Shown: positions 62,328 through 64,000 of the stretch, piece after piece | Layout of the letters: the number at the start of each line of letters is the position of its first letter | Numbering within the stretch: position 1 is the stretch's first letter | Source of the DNA: Climacteris rufus | Taxonomy: Eukaryota > Chordata > Aves > Passeriformes > Climacteridae | Reading direction: 5' to 3' | Assembly: GCA_013398175.1 (NCBI GenBank) | Contig: VZRZ01002252.1 | Coordinates: 1,316 to 65,315 of the forward strand | Length of the DNA: 64,000 nt | Translations under genes and position numbers: made by a program | The notes under the pieces: generated by a model | Seen by the model: the letters and a program-made list of their open reading frames with translations, nothing else | The model's database searches: none | Told to the model about the DNA's origin: nothing

Positions 62328-62655
62328 GCGGAGACGGTGCAGGAGGGAGTGAACTCCCACAAGAGTAGCTGTGTCTGGTGGGGACCAAGGACTTTGCTCC
62401 TGAGTCAATAAGGGAGTCAATTATGTTAAAAGAAGCCTGGTTTTATTCCTATCCTAAGAGAGAGACCAGCCCGATGGCAAAAGATGAAGCAGAGACAATG
62501 TGAAAAGGAGTGATCTCCTACAGAAGGGGCTTTGGTCTGGTGAGGAATGGACACAGTCAGTAACGGCTTCTACTCCTAAAAGAGTTGAACTGCAGGAGTC
62601 GGTGAGGTAAAGAAGCTTTGAGTCACCCCCACCCTAAGTGTGGACCGGCCTGATT
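62328..62655 (+). repeat. Diverged internal tandem duplication in LTR A4
   Basis: Two units of roughly 160 bp share the same order of landmarks: a GGAGTGA(A/T)CTCC motif, a CTGTGTCTGGTG or TTTGGTCTGGTG motif, GCTCCTGAGTC or TACTCCTAAAAG, a GGAGTC(A/G) motif, a T-rich stretch, CCTAAG and GACC(A/G)GCC(C/T)GAT. A2 has this segment only once (about 41113-41285). Confidence 0.8.
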
Positions 62656-62874
62656 TGGGAGGAAACAGCGGCGGCAGTTTCGGGCGGGCTGCGTGCCAAC
62701 TTCTGCAAACCGTGATATGGTGCCAAAGGAGGAGAGAGAGAGAGACCTCCAGGTATAATTGCTAAGAAGAAGAAACAACTGAGCATCTGAGGACTAAACT
62801 CATTAGAGATAAAACCCCCTCCCCGGGTTCCCCTTATGATCTGGGAGGAGAGAGAGGGCTGTGAAGCTTTGCAA

Positions 62875-62913
62875 GGGGGGGGGAGGGGGGCGGGGATGGG
62901 AGGACGGCAGAGG
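62875..62913 (+). other. G-run block in LTR A4
   Basis: Nearly pure G with runs of at least 3 to 10 G. Lies about 50 bp upstream of the poly(A) signal, at the place where A2 (41421-41450) and A3 (58448-58460, minus strand) also have G-rich sequence. Confidence 0.85.
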
Positions 62914-62965
62914 AAAGAATGTTTAGAAAATGTTCCTTTGCTTTTGCTTGCTCCTTTGACTCTGT

Positions 62966-62971
62966 AATAAA
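62966..62971 (+). terminator. Poly(A) signal of LTR A4
   Basis: AATAAA in the context GTAATAAATTCACTTTATC. Confidence 0.65.
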
Positions 62972-63126
62972 TTCACTTTATCACTTAGAAGCTCTGACCT
63001 TGTCTCAGCCTGATTTTGCTCCTCTACCAGCATGTCTTATCATAGTTAGTAACACAGTTCAATTCAGACGGGGGAAAGTGCAGTCCTAGTGGGGCCTTGG
63101 CCGTTGGCCGGGGCTAAACCACTACA

Positions 63127-64000
63127 ACATTATTACAACAATTTAATGGCATTCAGTTTAGTGGAACTATACTACTTTACAAATTATGCTCTTTTCTAAA
63201 ATATTTTTTCAAAAATATTTAGGTTGTATAGAGGCCAGGAGACATTTGCTATATTATATCAAAATCATACTTAATATTAAACAAAAATGTCTCCAAAAGC
63301 ATAATACATAACTGGTTAAATCCATTTATCAGAGATTGAGTCTGTGCAAATGAGACTTTATACACTCATATACATAGCAAATTGTCTTAAAGTGTTAGCA
63401 TAGTCTTTAGGAGCTCTCAAGTGTATATTTAACATTCGAGATTCATTGTATCTGACATTTGCACAACTGTTGTCTCTAAAAGCACGTAATGTGAATCATC
63501 ACAACAATGATTCTTTAGGGAATGCTTCTTTCTACCATGATGGATTCTATTTTTCTCTGAAATTTTGAAAATTGAACTGTTCTTGGTAATTGGGTTTAAA
63601 CTCCTCCAAACAGAATTTATGTACATGCAGTTGGAGTACATCTGCAACCAGTTAACTGCTTTCAGTTAACAAAATCAGCTGCTTTCAATAATTACATGCA
63701 CTATCACCGCATATGTGAGTTCCTAAATCGCATTCACTTTTTAAAAAGGTTACAACTATGTGTAAACTTATAGTTTTTTTTAACAAGTGTAGTAGATAAA
63801 ATTTCCCATACTTGTGGTTTCTTAAATTAGCTTTCCCAGAACTTCTGCACTTCTTAAGGAGATATGTAACATATGTCATATTGATCTCAACAGATTTTAG
63901 GAGCAGGCTTGTGGCACTATATCCAGAAAAGACCAATGCAAATACACACCAACTCAAGATGTGTTTCTGCAAACAAAATACATCATAACAAATACTTTGG
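63127..64000. other. AT-rich stretch without recognisable genes
   Basis: Begins with the ACATTA duplication of A4. Open frames at 63429-63647 and 63685-63972 (minus) have no domain or context. Confidence 0.6.

Larger units (their letters stand above)
61883..63126 (+). mobile_element. Solo LTR, family A, copy A4 (long form)
   Basis: 1244 bp with a perfect 6-bp repeat ACATTA on both sides (61877-61882 and 63127-63132). The ends TGTCGTGGTTT and AAACCACTACA form an 11-bp terminal inverted repeat with one mismatch. ACATTTAAGAAGC (near 62077), a G-rich block at 62875-62913 and AATAAA at 62966 follow the family order. It is about 230 bp longer than A2 because an internal segment is duplicated (62328-62655). 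The 6-bp flank differs from the 5-bp flanks of A2 and A3. Confidence 0.9.

Noticed and set aside
1..64000. CRISPR arrays, operons, tRNA or rRNA genes, bacterial or phage elements
   Set aside because: No regularly spaced repeats, no cloverleaf-like or rRNA sequence recognised, and the CR1 and LTR content identifies vertebrate (bird) nuclear DNA.

Overview
This window looks like bird nuclear DNA, most likely from a songbird. The main evidence is five fragments of CR1, the characteristic avian non-LTR retrotransposon, and several retroviral long terminal repeats (LTRs) of a kind abundant in passerines. The background is AT-rich with short mononucleotide runs and dinucleotide microsatellites. There are no operons, bacterial ribosome binding sites, CRISPR arrays, tRNAs or rRNAs. 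No intact protein-coding gene can be supported; the sequence reads as a gene-poor intergenic or intronic stretch. N runs and single-N joins mark a draft assembly.

Layout. Positions 1-672 are a GC-rich repeat-like segment of unknown family. An LTR (B1) lies at 8860-9425 on the minus strand with a polypurine-like tract beside it. A possible decayed reading frame lies at 13819-14628 (minus). LTR copy A1 lies at 17966-18999, and a GC-rich LTR-like block (D) at 19385-19860. A short CR1 tail is at 21092. A candidate coding exon with good splice sites is at 26563-26651. A possible LTR (E) is at 28371-28866, LTR B2 at 30652-31229, and CR1 tails at 34403 (minus) and 37207 (plus). Solo LTR A2 is at 40687-41698 and solo LTR C at 42375-43057, which carries a perfect hairpin. 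From 43 to 53 kb there is little but AT-rich sequence. At 53.25-53.58 kb a 126-bp segment occurs twice around a one-base gap, and only the first copy is followed by an LTR start. A CR1 tail is at 54803, solo LTR A3 at 58209-59173 (minus), a rare 5' piece of CR1 ORF2 at about 60566-60965, and solo LTR A4 at 61883-63126.

The dominant signal is the four-member LTR family A. Three members have clean target-site duplications, and A4 carries an internal tandem duplication. The two long assembly gaps fall in or across that same internal segment in A1 and A3. Nothing here works together as a pathway. I do not see a convincing new biological system. The items most worth checking are the apparent LTR insertion polymorphism at 53.4 kb, the candidate exon at 26.56 kb and the decayed frame at 14 kb. 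Family assignments are from memory and pattern recognition, without a database search.
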